The notes under the pieces were generated by a model. The model worked only from the letters and a program-made list of their open reading frames with translations, was not told the DNA's origin and did not search any database. A program made the position numbers and the translations under genes. 64,000 nucleotides of DNA from positions 3,982,001 to 4,046,000 of the forward strand of contig NZ_CP126115.1 in the NCBI RefSeq assembly GCF_030123505.1. The letters are read 5' to 3'. This document shows positions 49,464 to 57,453 of this stretch, piece by piece. This DNA is from Neobacillus sp. YX16. Its GTDB lineage: Bacteria > Bacillota > Bacilli > Bacillales > Cytobacillaceae. Position 1 is the first letter of the stretch; every line of letters begins with the position of its first letter.

Positions 49464-49513
49464 GTTGGCAGCTAGTTCTTTAATTAAAGCACCGGTTAGA
49501 AGTTTTCCACAAT
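49464..49513 (+). repeat. Interspersed repeat, right part beyond the IS3 element
   Basis: GTTGGCAGCTAGTTCTTTAA, TTAAAGCACCGGTTAGAAG, TTTTCCACAA. Together with 47927-47969 it rebuilds one complete copy. Confidence 0.7.
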
Positions 49514-49640
49514 AACCATTGACTCTAATAATGGATGTCGAGGACAACGTCCTTCAAGTAACCTTATTTTTCGGTAGCATAAGCATTACAACTATGTACA
49601 CTACACTTTTGAAAGTTGAATCGGTAACTTTTTAAATATT

Positions 49641-50413
49641 TCACCAAAACGTTTTTGGATTTTCAATAAATTCAATCTCAGCTAATTGATAGCGATAGAA
49701 AGCGTTTTGACGATCCCATCCATCCTGCATTTTTGATGGAGGTAAAGAGTTGTCTTCATCCTCTGTCACAGTACAAGTATAGTAATATTTCATCAGCACA
49801 TTATATATTTCATCATAAGTCAAAATTCCCTGTTGTGCTTTATTCACTAGCCTATTTAAATAGAGATTTTTCGGTATCATGTGTTCAAAAATTAGTTTTA
49901 CCTTTTCTTTTTGTTGCAGTTTGAGTAGAGCTTGTGGTGTAATAAAGTCGGTCATACTGTATTTGCCATTAAATAAGCGATTCTGACGATGATAGCTCTC
50001 TGTTAGGAAATACAAATCATCTCCTAACCCTTTGGGACTTAAATGGTGTTGCTTCAAACGTTGGTCGCTTATTTTAAGCTTTAAATGAATGATTTGTTCT
50101 AAATGTCGGCTTATAAATTCAATGAACTCTAATCTAGAAAATTTACTTTTTTTAGGTGTTAATTTTACGTCTTCCTGTGTTAGCTCTCTTTTAGGTCTAT
50201 AACCATTCACTTGTTCACTCAATTGATTAATTCTGTAAACGGCACCATTTGTGTGTGTATAGCTGATGTTTTCATGAATTCCCTTATTGATAATTGACCA
50301 GGGAATTCGTTCTCGTCCTAGTTCAGCTTTCATAAAATGAGCTGCCTTTTAATTGTCGGAAACTGTGCAAGTAACTCATTGTCTTTATAAATCGTTAAAC
50401 CTTTTTTCATCAT
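49641..50413 (-). pseudogene. Hypothetical protein, probably frameshifted near its start
   Basis: The main frame (ATG 50333, 230 aa) contains RERIPWSIINKGIHENISYTH..., RLEFIEFISRHLEQIIHLKLK and YDEIYNVLMKYYYTC; no family recognised. Upstream, a 27-codon frame starts at 50413 with an AAGGTG site (MMKKGLTIYKDNELLAQFPTI...) and its TGA overlaps the next ATG. One added base near 50345 would fuse the two into a continuous ...FPTIKRAAHFMKAELGRERIPW. Either a single-base deletion broke the gene or two coupled ORFs exist. Confidence 0.5.
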
Positions 50414-50934
50414 ATGTTCACCTTATACTCGAATTGTTTATAAATAAAAATAAGTTAGGAATTTTGTAGTTTAATCTCAAATTTATTCATTAATTCTACC
50501 TTAAGTAATGAGTTTCATAAAGATTATTTAACTTACTGCCAAAACATACATCAGTTAATTGTCAGAAACAGTTATACTTTCTAGAAATTAAGAAATATAT
50601 ACTAGGCACACTGTAGCCTTACGAAGTTTGCTGTGTTGTGGTACCAGGAGGTACGGCAAAATGGAAAAATTAGAGCAATTACTATTGAAAAACCTAATCT
50701 AGGTCACATGTATAGGCATTTCCTAACTCCTAAAATATGGTAATATTGACCTGGACAAGCCATTAACCAAAGTAGATGTAGATATTGATTACCAATACAA
50801 ATGTAAGAGATTAGATAATAAAATCGGGGCCGCCAGTTTCTTGGCTTGGTCCGGTTTTTCCGCGCATATGGTCTAAGGCTGATATATTTCATTTAAAGCT
50901 GATATATCGAAATTTATATATAAAATTCTTAAAA
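50414..50934. other. Intergenic stretch at the right boundary of the accessory segment
   Basis: AT-rich DNA. It contains a 13-codon ORF at 50661 (MEKLEQLLLKNLI) with AGGAGGT upstream, which may be a gene remnant, and the right copy of the GCTGATAT double repeat. I see no other gene. Confidence 0.45.
50872..50903 (+). repeat. GCTGATAT double repeat, right copy
   Basis: GGCTGATATATTTCATTTAA, then AGCTGATATATC. Same orientation and spacing as the copy at 12438-12468. Confidence 0.5.
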
Positions 50935-51441
50935 TCACTCTATTATTTCCTTAAGTCCAAGATAAATTTCTACGATTTCTTCCACTTTCATTCTTACTAA
51001 GCCACTGGACGATGGTGCGACAAAATCAATTGTTCCAGGGACGACTGGTTTCTCCTGCCTCCCCCACGGAACACTTTTCATGCCACTATATTCCTGATAG
51101 ACTCCCTTCCCAACGAAACAAACCACCCTCGGCTTTAGCAGCTCAATTTTATTCCTGAGTATTTCTTTGCCCTCTTTGTATTCTTCTTTTGTAATTTCAT
51201 CTGCAGCCTTTGTGGGTCTTGCCACAATATTCGTAATCCCCATTCCCAAATCTAATAGTTTGGCATCTTCAGACGCATCGAATTTCCGAGGAGTCAAACC
51301 TGCATCATGTAAGATGCGCCAAAACCGGTTATTAGGATTGGCAAAGTGATGCCCCGTTTCACTTGAACGAATACTAGGATTAAATCCCACGAATAAAATC
51401 TTCAAACTCTCTTTTATATGATCATTTACTAACTTCAACAT
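50935..51441 (-). CDS. mug: Mismatch-specific uracil/thymine-DNA glycosylase
   Basis: 168 aa. Motif 1 is ILFVGFNPSIRSSETGHHFANP (G-x-N-P with catalytic Asn) and motif 2 is VAPSSSGLVRM (family 2 uracil-DNA glycosylase, Mug/TDG). FWRILHDAGLTPRKF and VVCFVGKGVY are also typical. It removes uracil or ethenocytosine mispaired with G in base-excision repair. It begins the core-like right part of the window and has no obvious operon partner. Confidence 0.9.
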   Translation of the reverse strand: MLKLVNDHIKESLKILFVGFNPSIRSSETGHHFANPNNRFWRILHDAGLTPRKFDASEDAKLLDLGMGITNIVARPTKAADEITKEEYKEGKEILRNKIELLKPRVVCFVGKGVYQEYSGMKSVPWGRQEKPVVPGTIDFVAPSSSGLVRMKVEEIVEIYLGLKEIIE

Positions 51442-51491
51442 AGTAACCTCTATTCAAAAAACATTAATGACCCTATTTTCCTAAACCATCT

Positions 51492-52067
51492 TCACTTTTC
51501 ATAATGCCCCACCGAGGTGAAGGCTGTTGCTAGTAATCCAACAATCGAAACAATTAATAACGAATATAGTAATCTAGGCTCCCGAAGCAACAGTAGACTC
51601 GACATAATAATTACAGTATCAATAGCATAAGCAATAATCCCTACGTTAACCTTTGTCCATTTTGCAAACAGTAAAGCCAGTAGATCCATTCCGCCTGGGC
51701 TTATCTGATTTCTCAACATCGTCCCTACACCAATACCGACGATAGTACCGCCGATAATCACAGATGAGATAATGGGTAAATGAAATACATTTTTTAAAGG
51801 CACTAAGATTTCAATCATGAAGCCTGAGAAAAAAGCCCCAATCAATCCATAAGTAAAATAGTTAATATCAGACTTATACGCTAGTAAGTAAACAGGAATA
51901 TTCAATAAAACAAACGTCAATCCAATACTAAAATGCCATATATAGTTGAATAAAATACTGATTCCAAACATCCCTCCATTAATAAGATGGAACGGCAATA
52001 TAAATCCGTTCACCCCAACTCCAATCATCGTACTTCCAAATCCGATAACCGCTAATTTTTTAAGCAT
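51492..52067 (-). CDS. YitT-family membrane protein, short form
   Basis: 191 aa from ATG 52067 (AAGGGATGGG site). Five to six membrane helices. The signature GFGSTMIGVGVNGFILPFHLINGGMFGIS and GTMLRNQISPGGMDLLALL matches YitT/DUF161. The cytoplasmic DUF2179 domain at the C-terminus of long YitT members is absent; the protein ends just after the last helix (FTSVGHYEK). Function of the family is unknown. Confidence 0.85.
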   Translation of the reverse strand: MLKKLAVIGFGSTMIGVGVNGFILPFHLINGGMFGISILFNYIWHFSIGLTFVLLNIPVYLLAYKSDINYFTYGLIGAFFSGFMIEILVPLKNVFHLPIISSVIIGGTIVGIGVGTMLRNQISPGGMDLLALLFAKWTKVNVGIIAYAIDTVIIMSSLLLLREPRLLYSLLIVSIVGLLATAFTSVGHYEK

Positions 52068-52152
52068 GATTCCCATCCCTTGTCCAATGTTCTATATAAC
52101 CACTTATATGTGATTACAAGGGAGTTCATTCTTAACAAAAAGGCACCTTACG

Positions 52153-53466
52153 TTAAGCAGTTGCTATACTTTTTGATTTTCGGACATGTTTGAACAAGGA
52201 AACCATAACCGTCAAAAAAGGTAAAAGCCATAAAAATAATGCATAGGGCAAATACTCCAAGATTGGAATTCCGACTATGGTACTGCACATAATTGCCAAC
52301 ACACTCCAAGGCACCATCCCCGGGAAGAGCATGGTCGTATCCCCCATCACTCTTGCCAATTCTACTTTCCCATATTTACTTGACCAATGAGGTAAGAAGG
52401 ACCTTCCCGTCAGGATAATCGGCAGTGTTTGATTAGCGGCAATAAAACTTATTACTAGAGTGGCTAGCAAGGTTTTAATCGTGTCTCCTGTTAATGAAGT
52501 TGAACTCTGAAGCCATTTATCAAGATAAGGTTGAATGACGTTCAATTCTTCCAATAGACCATTATAGGCACCCGCTAAGGCAAGAAACAGCAATAGTTCG
52601 TACATATGAAGAAAACCCCCGCCTAGACCTTCGATTCCATTCCAAAAAGCGTGTGCAATTTCCACTAATGAAACTCCTTCAAACAACGATAGGATACCAG
52701 CGGAAATAATACTTGTTAGAAAAGCATAAATAATACTAACTCGGAACAGAACTAAAAGAAGTAAAATGATGGGCGGTATAAACTTTATCAACGATAGATC
52801 ACTCCATCGTAAATGTTCTGAAGCAGGTACTGTTACTTCAGAAAAGAAATCGAAACTTCCGTAAAAAAGAATTGACACTCCTACAGCGATGAATGTAGTA
52901 AATAACATTGCATTCCATTGTTTCTTTACAGGTAATTCGATTGTATGTGCTAGCAGCTGATGAGCACTCGAAAATGGTGAGGTTCTGTCCCCGACAAACG
53001 CCCCTGAGACCAATGCTCCTGCAACAATCTCGGGCTGCAAATTTAATACCACGGCTGTCCCCAATATCGGAATACCAATCGCACTAAGAGTCCCAACCGT
53101 TGTTCCAAGCAGCATAGAAAAGACCATCGCAGCGACAAATGTTAAAACATAGAAAAAATGCGGATTAATGAAATGAAGTGCGATTTTCACCATTTGTTCA
53201 ATCGTCCCTGAAAGATACCAGGAAGGGAGTAAAAAACTAACTAGGAATAGAATTATAATTACAACCCTAGTCTTATAAACTCCTCTTATACTTATCAATA
53301 GAATTTGTTTGACACCCTGCTTATTCTGTTTTGAAAGATAGACTAAAATAATAAAACCTGGCAAAAACCCTTTGACGAGTGGCTGATGAAATATAACGGA
53401 CCATATAACCCCCGTTAATGTAACGGTAAGTAGAAGAATTAATTGTTTCATTGAGAATCTTTTCAT
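52153..53466 (-). CDS. NhaC-family Na+/H+ antiporter
   Basis: 437 aa with about 11-12 hydrophobic segments. Family motifs: MLLGTTVGTLSAIGIPILGTA, GALVSGAFVGDRTSPFSSAHQLLAH, and FIAANQTLPIILTGRSFLPHW. These correspond to the NhaC signature around the conserved Gly-Asp-Arg-Ser/Thr-Pro. It likely exchanges external H+ for Na+ or a small organic ion in the membrane. The ribosome binding site is weak. Single gene. Confidence 0.87.
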   Translation of the reverse strand: MKRFSMKQLILLLTVTLTGVIWSVIFHQPLVKGFLPGFIILVYLSKQNKQGVKQILLISIRGVYKTRVVIIILFLVSFLLPSWYLSGTIEQMVKIALHFINPHFFYVLTFVAAMVFSMLLGTTVGTLSAIGIPILGTAVVLNLQPEIVAGALVSGAFVGDRTSPFSSAHQLLAHTIELPVKKQWNAMLFTTFIAVGVSILFYGSFDFFSEVTVPASEHLRWSDLSLIKFIPPIILLLLVLFRVSIIYAFLTSIISAGILSLFEGVSLVEIAHAFWNGIEGLGGGFLHMYELLLFLALAGAYNGLLEELNVIQPYLDKWLQSSTSLTGDTIKTLLATLVISFIAANQTLPIILTGRSFLPHWSSKYGKVELARVMGDTTMLFPGMVPWSVLAIMCSTIVGIPILEYLPYALFLWLLPFLTVMVSLFKHVRKSKSIATA

Positions 53467-53532
53467 TTTGAAGGCCCAACCTTACTTTTTTAATAAATCT
53501 AATTATAATGATTGCTTTATCTTTGGAAAAGC

Positions 53533-53562
53533 AAAAAAATTAGAGCCGAGAAATACGGCTCC
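53533..53562 (-). terminator. Terminator of the aldo-keto reductase gene
   Basis: Minus-strand GAGCCG, 7-nt loop, CGGCTC, TAATTTTTTT. Confidence 0.8.
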
Positions 53563-53678
53563 ATTCGAATTAATAGGTGTTATAAATATTTTCACATTCT
53601 TCTCCTGTTGGCCGATAGAATCAATGCAGTTTGAATCGTCCAACAAGAGGCTAATCATGGGGACAGAACTTCGCCGTT

Positions 53679-54671
53679 TTAACTTTTTAAGATATCCTCA
53701 ATCCTATTTAATTCTTCCTCAGTGAAGGAAAGGTTTTTCAAAGCAGCCACATTCTCTTCTATCTGACTAACCCTGCTAGCACCGATTAATGCGGATGTTA
53801 CCCTTCCTCCCCTAAGAACCCACGCAAGAGACATCTGTGCTAGGTTTTGTCCGCGTTCACCCGCAACTTCATTCAGCTTTTTCACTCGTTTTACTATATT
53901 TTCTGTCACTTGATCTTTACTTAAAAAGCTTTGTGTTTTTGCCGCTCGAGAATCGGTTGGGATTCCGTTTAAATATTTATTCGTTAACAAGCCCTGCGCT
54001 AGTGGACAAAATGCAATCGAACCTACTCCATTTTCTTGCAGTACATCCTGCAATCCATCCTCTATCCAGCGATTTAGCATTGAATAGCTTGGTTGATGGA
54101 TAACAAGTGGAGTTCCTAATCTATTTAAGATTTTCACCGCTTCCTCGGTTTGTTCTGCACTATAGTTTGAAATACCAACATACAGGGCTTTACCTTGGCG
54201 GACAATTGAATCTAGTGCGCCCATCGTTTCTTCAAGTGGAGTATTCGGGTCTGGACGGTGAGAATAAAATATATCAACATAGTCTAAACCCATTCGATTT
54301 AAGCTTTGATCTAAACTGGAAACAAGATATTTTCTTGAACCCCAGTCCCCGTACGGTCCGGGCCACATTGTATAACCAGCTTTCGTAGAAACAATCATCT
54401 CATCTCGGTAAGGTGCAAAATCACTTTTTATCATTTTGCCGAACATTTCTTCTGCGGACCCAGGCGGCGGCCCGTAATTGTTTGCAAGGTCAAAGTGAGT
54501 AATCCCTAAATCAAATGCTCTTCTAAGCATTGAACGGCCATTCTCATATGTATCAACACCGCCAAAATTATGCCATAGCCCTAATGATATTGCTGACAAT
54601 TGTAAGCCCGACCTACCGCTTCTATTGTATTTCATTGTTCCATATCGAGACTCATCCGCTAAATAAACCAT
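53679..54671 (-). CDS. Aldo/keto reductase, YghZ/L-glyceraldehyde-3-phosphate reductase type
   Basis: 330 aa. It tracks E. coli YghZ (Gpr) almost motif by motif: MVYLADESRYGTMKYNRSGR, SAISLGLWHNFGG, DLGITHFDLANNYGPPPGSA (catalytic Asp, Tyr), STKAGYTMWPGPYGDWGSRK (catalytic Lys), FYSHRPDPNTPLEET (His). The enzyme reduces L-glyceraldehyde 3-phosphate and methylglyoxal with NADPH, a detoxification role. GGAGG lies before the ATG and a terminator follows. Confidence 0.92.
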   Translation of the reverse strand: MVYLADESRYGTMKYNRSGRSGLQLSAISLGLWHNFGGVDTYENGRSMLRRAFDLGITHFDLANNYGPPPGSAEEMFGKMIKSDFAPYRDEMIVSTKAGYTMWPGPYGDWGSRKYLVSSLDQSLNRMGLDYVDIFYSHRPDPNTPLEETMGALDSIVRQGKALYVGISNYSAEQTEEAVKILNRLGTPLVIHQPSYSMLNRWIEDGLQDVLQENGVGSIAFCPLAQGLLTNKYLNGIPTDSRAAKTQSFLSKDQVTENIVKRVKKLNEVAGERGQNLAQMSLAWVLRGGRVTSALIGASRVSQIEENVAALKNLSFTEEELNRIEDILKS

Positions 54672-54717
54672 TTTATTCCTCCTTTTTTGCTCTCATTTCC
54701 ATTATAAACGCTAACAA

Positions 54718-54752
54718 AAAATTCCCCAAGAGATAACTTCTCTTGAGGATTG
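54718..54752 (-). terminator. Terminator of the ABC-F gene
   Basis: Minus-strand TCCTCAAGAGA, AGTTA, TCTCTTGGGGA, ATTTTTTG. Confidence 0.85.
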
Positions 54753-54761
54753 ATAGTAGAC

Positions 54762-56639
54762 TTAAACGACATCATCTAGTTGTTTATATAAATGTTCCCG
54801 TTCTATTTCCAGCTGCTCTAATTCGGTGTATTGTTTTTGAAGCATTTCCAAATCAATCCCTGATTCCATCTTCTGCTTCAATGTGTGAATTAGCTCTTCT
54901 AACTCCTCAAGCTTTTGTTCAATCTCGATAGCCTTGTTAGGGACCGCTGCTGCTTTTAAAGGCTTAGCATTCTTTATTGGTGCTATTTTTTCAGGTGTTG
55001 CTGGTTGAGAAACCTTTACTGTGTTTAATTTTCCTTTTGCCCAGTCATAGTTTCCATCAAAGAAGTAAACAGTTTCGTCCTTGAGCCAATATACTTTATT
55101 AAACAATTTATTGAGAAAATAACGGTCATGAGAAACGGCCAAAATGGTGCCGTTAAATTGTTCTAATGCCTCTTCTAAAACATCACATGAATCAATATCA
55201 AGGTGGTTTGTCGGTTCATCTAGCACTAGGAGATTAATATCCTGATACATAAGCTGAGCAAGACGCAATCGCATTCTTTCTCCGCCGCTCAATTGATTGA
55301 CTTTTCGAAATACCGCTGGTCCGTAAAATAAAAATCGTGCTAGAATATGTCTTGCTTTCCCCTCGTTAACGATTACTTCAGACCGGAATACATCAATTAC
55401 CCGTTCCTCTCCAATGGTATGAAACACATGCTGAGATAAATAGCCGATTTTTACATTACTCCCTACCTTTACAGTTCCCTTATCGCTATCACAATCACCT
55501 AGAATCATTTTTAACAACGTTGATTTTCCCGTTCCGTTTTCACCAACAATCGCAGTCCGATCCTTGTATTGAACAAGCATATTTACATTTTCAAAAAGTT
55601 TCCTGCTGCCAAAGTTTTTCGAGACATCCTCTAATTTGATGACATCCTTTCCGCTCCGGTCATTGGCTTCAAAATCAATCGCCATTTTTTTCACATCAAG
55701 CTTTGGACGGTCGAGTTTCTCCATCCGATCCAGTGCCCTCTGCATATTCGTAGCCCTTTTATGAAGGGCAGCACTTGGTGGATTGGCCCGATCGGCCCAT
55801 TCACGAAGGCGCTTAATTGCCTCCTTCATTTTTTTGATTTTTCGCTGCTGCTCCTGATATTCCTGAAACTCCCTTAGCAATCGCTCTTCCTTCTCTTTTA
55901 CAAACCCGCTAAAATTTGTATGGTAAAGCTCAATTTCGCCATCCTCCATATCAAGAACTTTTGCTACGACCTCATCTAAAAAGTAGCGGTCATGCGAAAT
56001 AAGAATAATCGTCCCTGAATATTCCTTTAGAAATGTGCCAAGCCACTCTATTGCCATTAAGTCTAAATGGTTTGTCGGCTCATCTAATAACAGTAGTTCA
56101 GGTTTCATTAATAAGCTTAACGCGAGTCCAACCTTCGTCTTTTCACCACCACTTAAGAGTGAAAAAGGTTTATTAACCAGGTCGGTGATATTTAAACCAT
56201 GGGAAACCATGTCCATTTGTGCATCCATTTCATAGCCGCCGTTTAGAATGAAATCATCCTGAAGTTTTCCGTATTGATCCATAAGCCTTTGTAAATAGGC
56301 AGGGGTCAGTTCTTGCCCCATTTCAAATTCTAATTGCTGAAGTTTTGTTTCTGTTTCTACTAATTGCACAAAGGCAGTTTTTAATACTTCTTTTACGGTT
56401 AAGTCCTTATAATCCGGAATTTGGGCAAGGTAGCCGATCTTCAATCCCTTTTTCCAATGAATCGCTCCACCATCAACTGATTCTTGATTAGCAAGCATCT
56501 TTAACAATGTGGTTTTCCCGCTGCCGTTCCGTCCAACCAAACCCACACGATTTCCTTCATGGACTTCAAAGGATAAATTTTCAAAGATAATATTTCCGCC
56601 AAATGATTTTGCTATATGATTAACACTACATACGATCAT
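54762..56639 (-). CDS. ABC-F family ATPase (probable ribosome protection)
   Basis: 625 aa from ATG 56639, 7 bp after AAAGGAG. Two ABC domains without membrane segments: Walker A GRNGSGKTTLLK and GENGTGKSTLLK, ABC signatures LLSGGEKTKVGLA and QLSGGERMRLRLA, Walker B LLLLDEPTNHLDL and LLVLDEPTNHLDI. The linker (about residues 240-310) is long and basic, as in the P-site tRNA interaction motif, and residues 575-620 form a coiled coil. ABC-F proteins bind the ribosomal E site; resistance members displace antibiotics. The leader region (two terminators and a leader peptide) supports drug-inducible expression. Confidence 0.88.
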   Translation of the reverse strand: MIVCSVNHIAKSFGGNIIFENLSFEVHEGNRVGLVGRNGSGKTTLLKMLANQESVDGGAIHWKKGLKIGYLAQIPDYKDLTVKEVLKTAFVQLVETETKLQQLEFEMGQELTPAYLQRLMDQYGKLQDDFILNGGYEMDAQMDMVSHGLNITDLVNKPFSLLSGGEKTKVGLALSLLMKPELLLLDEPTNHLDLMAIEWLGTFLKEYSGTIILISHDRYFLDEVVAKVLDMEDGEIELYHTNFSGFVKEKEERLLREFQEYQEQQRKIKKMKEAIKRLREWADRANPPSAALHKRATNMQRALDRMEKLDRPKLDVKKMAIDFEANDRSGKDVIKLEDVSKNFGSRKLFENVNMLVQYKDRTAIVGENGTGKSTLLKMILGDCDSDKGTVKVGSNVKIGYLSQHVFHTIGEERVIDVFRSEVIVNEGKARHILARFLFYGPAVFRKVNQLSGGERMRLRLAQLMYQDINLLVLDEPTNHLDIDSCDVLEEALEQFNGTILAVSHDRYFLNKLFNKVYWLKDETVYFFDGNYDWAKGKLNTVKVSQPATPEKIAPIKNAKPLKAAAVPNKAIEIEQKLEELEELIHTLKQKMESGIDLEMLQKQYTELEQLEIEREHLYKQLDDVV

Positions 56640-56674
56640 GTTCATTCTCCTTTTATTGAACACTCGCTTTACAT

Positions 56675-56703
56675 AAAAAATGCAGGCATCTATAGATACC
56701 CGC
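56675..56703 (-). terminator. Attenuator hairpin 2 in the ABC-F leader
   Basis: Minus-strand RNA GCGGGUAUC, UAUA, GAUGCCUGC (9 pairs, two wobbles), then AUUUUUU. It ends about 20 bp before the ABC-F ribosome binding site. Confidence 0.65.
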
Positions 56704-56718
56704 ACCGAAAAATTGGCA

Positions 56719-56752
56719 TGAAAAAAGAGTGCTAAAAAGGCACCCTCTTTTC
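56719..56752 (-). terminator. Attenuator hairpin 1 in the ABC-F leader
   Basis: Minus-strand AAGAGGGTGCC, TTTTTA, GCACTCTTTTTT (imperfect stem with bulge). CTCTTTACC upstream (56774-56766) can pair with GGTGAAAAGAG and would block this hairpin. Confidence 0.55.
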
Positions 56753-56783
56753 ACCTATTTTAATAATGGGTAAAGAGATGTGT

Positions 56784-56918
56784 TTATCGTTCTATATTCA
56801 TTTTGTAATTTTGAAAAAAGGACAGACTCCCCCCTTTAAAAACTACTTCATGAAAAATTGCACGGCACAAATATAACGCTTCAAGCCACTGTACACGTAC
56901 AAAAATAGAACGAACCAT
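56784..56918 (-). CDS. Leader peptide of the ABC-F gene
   Basis: 44 aa starting MVRSIFVRVQWLEALYLCRA and ending NYKMNIER, with two nested ribosome binding sites (GGAGGTG and AAGGAG) before the ATG at 56918. It is preceded by a good promoter and followed by two terminator hairpins ahead of the ABC-F gene. A stalled ribosome here could allow the antiterminator CTCTTTACC/GGTGAAAAGAG. This is the layout of ribosome-mediated attenuation known for antibiotic-inducible ABC-F genes such as vmlR. Confidence 0.6.
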   Translation of the reverse strand: MVRSIFVRVQWLEALYLCRAIFHEVVFKGGSLSFFQNYKMNIER

Positions 56919-56954
56919 CTCCTTACACCTCCGTTTCAACTTAAAGATAATTCT

Positions 56955-56983
56955 ATTGTAAATAGTTCTAGCCATCATTGCAA
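56955..56983 (-). promoter_or_regulatory. Promoter of the ABC-F leader
   Basis: Minus-strand TTGCAA (56983-56978), 17 bp, TACAAT (56960-56955). Transcription would start near 56948 and give a leader of about 310 nt before the ABC-F start codon. Confidence 0.65.
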
Positions 56984-57016
56984 GCCTATTTATTCAGACA
57001 ATTAGAAAGGTTTTAA

Positions 57017-57433
57017 CTAATGAAGATACTTTTTCCTTCCGCCAAACCGTCTCCTATAGACAAATTTTCGTACGTCTTCTTCGGTTATTTTTCCATCATA
57101 AGCTGCAAACAATAGGGACTGGAGATCACGATAATGCTCCATGACAAAAAGGGCAAACTCCTTCCGTTTGCCCTTTGCTTGTCTTTTAAATTCCTCATCA
57201 TTAAGTATTTCTTCAATCTGATCGAGGTAAAATGCCTTTGTATCCTCCCATTTTTCCTTTCGATTCTCCAAAATATCACGAGCGTATTCAGGCATTTTTT
57301 CAACTACGAGATCGATATACCCTTGAGACCACATGAGCATTTTGTCTTTTTCAGGTAGTTCCATGACCATTTTCATCAGTTCGAGGCCATCTACTTCTTC
57401 ACTAGCCGCATATCTTCCGACCTGATTCATCAT
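57017..57433 (-). CDS. Conserved hypothetical protein, helical
   Basis: 138 aa from ATG 57433 (GAGGTGAGA site; the following ATG is equally possible). It is all-helical with charged residues (LPEKDKMLMWSQGYIDLVVEKMPEYARDILENRKEKW...) and a basic C-terminus (FVYRRRFGGRKKYLH). No domain recognised. It lies 15-20 bp downstream of the foldase gene's start region on the same strand and may share its transcript (the foldase stop at 57454 is 21 bp upstream). Confidence 0.6.
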   Translation of the reverse strand: MMNQVGRYAASEEVDGLELMKMVMELPEKDKMLMWSQGYIDLVVEKMPEYARDILENRKEKWEDTKAFYLDQIEEILNDEEFKRQAKGKRKEFALFVMEHYRDLQSLLFAAYDGKITEEDVRKFVYRRRFGGRKKYLH

Positions 57434-57453
57434 TCTCACCTCTTAATGAAGAG

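Noticed and set aside
13280..49513. CRISPR array from regularly recurring repeats
   Set aside because: Copies are kilobases apart with no regular spacers and no cas genes; they are interspersed repeats.
50661..50702. 13-codon ORF with strong ribosome binding site
   Set aside because: Too short to support as a gene; no attenuator or following gene on that strand. Mentioned only as a remnant.
50704..50892. Minus-strand ORF of 62 aa over the GCTGATAT repeat
   Set aside because: No ribosome binding site, odd composition; it overlaps a repeat and hairpin.
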